Source of the DNA: Myroides profundi
GTDB taxonomy: Bacteria > Bacteroidota > Bacteroidia > Flavobacteriales > Flavobacteriaceae
Reading direction: 5' to 3'
NCBI RefSeq assembly: GCF_000833025.1
Contig: NZ_CP010817.1
Coordinates: 1,302,001 to 1,366,000, forward strand
Length of the DNA: 64,000 nt
Shown here: in pieces, positions 63,135 to 64,000 of the stretch
Layout: each line of letters begins with the position of its first letter
Position numbering within the stretch: the first letter of the stretch is position 1
Notes under the pieces: generated by a model
What the model saw: the letters and a program-made list of their open reading frames with translations, nothing else
Database searches by the model: none
Told to the model about the DNA's origin: nothing
Program-made: the position numbers and the translations under genes

Positions 63135-64000
63135 ATGATAAAAATTACATTACCAGACGGTTCAGTGAAAGAGTTTGCTTCGGGCGTAACTCCTTTCGAT
63201 GTTGCAAAAAGTATAAGCGAAGGTTTAGCTAGAAATATTATTTCTGCAAACTTCAATGGTACCACCATCGAAACCACGACACCTATGACCACGGATGGTA
63301 GTCTAGTTTTATATTCATGGAATGATGATGAAGGGAAAAAAGCTTTTTGGCATTCTACTTCACACGTAATGGCGCAAGCTTTACAAGATCTATACCCAGG
63401 AATCAAGTTAACAATAGGTCCAGCTATCGCTAATGGATTCTATTATGATGTGGATTTCATGGATTATAAAGTAACAGATGCTGACTTTAAGAAAATTGAA
63501 GATAAGGTTTTAGAGATAGCACGTGGGAAGCATGATTTTACAATGCGTTCTGCTACTAAGGCTGAAGCTTTAGAGTTTTATAAAAAAGAAGAAAACCCTT
63601 ATAAAGTTGAGTTAATAGAGAACCTAGCTGATGGTACGATTACTTTCTGTGATCATGACACTTTCACAGACTTATGTCGTGGAGGTCATATTCCTAATAC
63701 AGGAATTATTAAGGCATTTAAGGTATTATCTATTGCTGGTGCATACTGGAGAGGAGATGAGAAAAATAAACAGTTAACTCGTGTTTATGGTATTTCATTC
63801 CCTAAACAAAAGGATTTAACTGAGTATTTAGCTTTATTAGAAGAAGCTAAAAAACGTGATCACCGTAAATTAGGTAAAGAATTAGAATTGTTTACATTCT
63901 CTCAAAAAGTAGGACAAGGGTTACCATTATGGTTGCCAAAAGGTGCTGCGTTAAGAGATAGATTAGAGCAGTTCTTGCGTAAAGCACAGAAGAAAGCTGG
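63135..64000 (+). CDS. thrS: Threonyl-tRNA synthetase, N-terminal part (cut by window end)
   Basis: This enzyme charges tRNA-Thr with threonine. The 288 codons present cover the TGS domain (about 1-62), the editing domain (about 65-225) with the HSTSHVMAQAL and DLCRGGH motifs, and the start of the class II catalytic core (FTFSQKVGQGLPLWLPKGA near 255). The rest lies outside the window. Confidence 0.97.
   Translation, partial: MIKITLPDGSVKEFASGVTPFDVAKSISEGLARNIISANFNGTTIETTTPMTTDGSLVLYSWNDDEGKKAFWHSTSHVMAQALQDLYPGIKLTIGPAIANGFYYDVDFMDYKVTDADFKKIEDKVLEIARGKHDFTMRSATKAEALEFYKKEENPYKVELIENLADGTITFCDHDTFTDLCRGGHIPNTGIIKAFKVLSIAGAYWRGDEKNKQLTRVYGISFPKQKDLTEYLALLEEAKKRDHRKLGKELELFTFSQKVGQGLPLWLPKGAALRDRLEQFLRKAQKKA

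Noticed and set aside
1..64000. CRISPR arrays, insertion sequences, rRNA genes
   Set aside because: No regularly spaced repeats, transposase frames or rRNA-like sequence were seen.

Overview
The window is AT-rich (low thirties % G+C by eye) and reads as chromosomal DNA of a Flavobacteriaceae member, probably close to Myroides. Supporting signs are TAnnTTTG-type -7 promoter boxes, few Shine-Dalgarno sequences, a SusC/SusD pair, families typical of Bacteroidetes (DUF6266, DUF4294, DUF6624, DUF6090, fused E1 2-oxoacid dehydrogenases) and a short Hc1-type histone-like protein. The genus is inferred from gene content, not proven. No phage, insertion sequence, integrase or CRISPR array was found.

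Layout. 1-3.8 kb: a complete siderophore ABC importer (two permeases, ATPase, binding lipoprotein). 3.8-8.5 kb: a hot-dog thioesterase preceded by a clear cobalamin (B12) riboswitch on the same strand, a Bor-family lipoprotein, a DUF6266 protein and two AT-rich orphan genes. 8.6-16.4 kb: metabolism, with two different fused E1 dehydrogenases, purC, a nitroreductase and an alpha-oxoamine synthase. 16.4-24 kb: Bcr/CflA exporter, chloramphenicol-acetyltransferase-like enzyme, SseB, M42 aminopeptidase, DUF4294, dnaX split at a run of ten A residues (a -1 frameshift gene), and CvfB. 24-33 kb: a WYL regulator, SusC/SusD and an OmpR-type two-component system. 33-45 kb: a LytS/LytTR pair directly upstream of a complete RND efflux operon, an orphan adaptor-like protein and ComB. 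45.4-62.7 kb: a segment bounded by two near-identical tRNA-Ser(UGA) transcription units, holding small regulators, acetyltransferases, a phosphoesterase, a MocR regulator, a TolC-HlyD-MFS exporter with a divergent AraC regulator, a gene broken by an in-frame TGA, a second AraC regulator, an esterase and several orphans. The window ends inside thrS.

How parts may work together. A 7-1-7 palindrome of Fur-family shape lies between the AraC gene and the TolC-HlyD-MFS operon (55765-55779). Degraded relatives of it lie just upstream of the siderophore importer (4-18) and the Bor-family gene (5064-5078). This suggests one iron regulon covering import, a possible siderophore exporter and a surface lipoprotein. 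The LytTR-type system has perfect direct repeats in its own promoter region and probably controls the adjacent RND pump. The B12 riboswitch shows paired P1 and P2 arms and a promoter at its 5' edge, but leads into an acyl-CoA thioesterase rather than a B12 transporter. It is the most unusual regulatory arrangement seen here. Functions are assigned from recognised motifs and family resemblance only; no database search was run.
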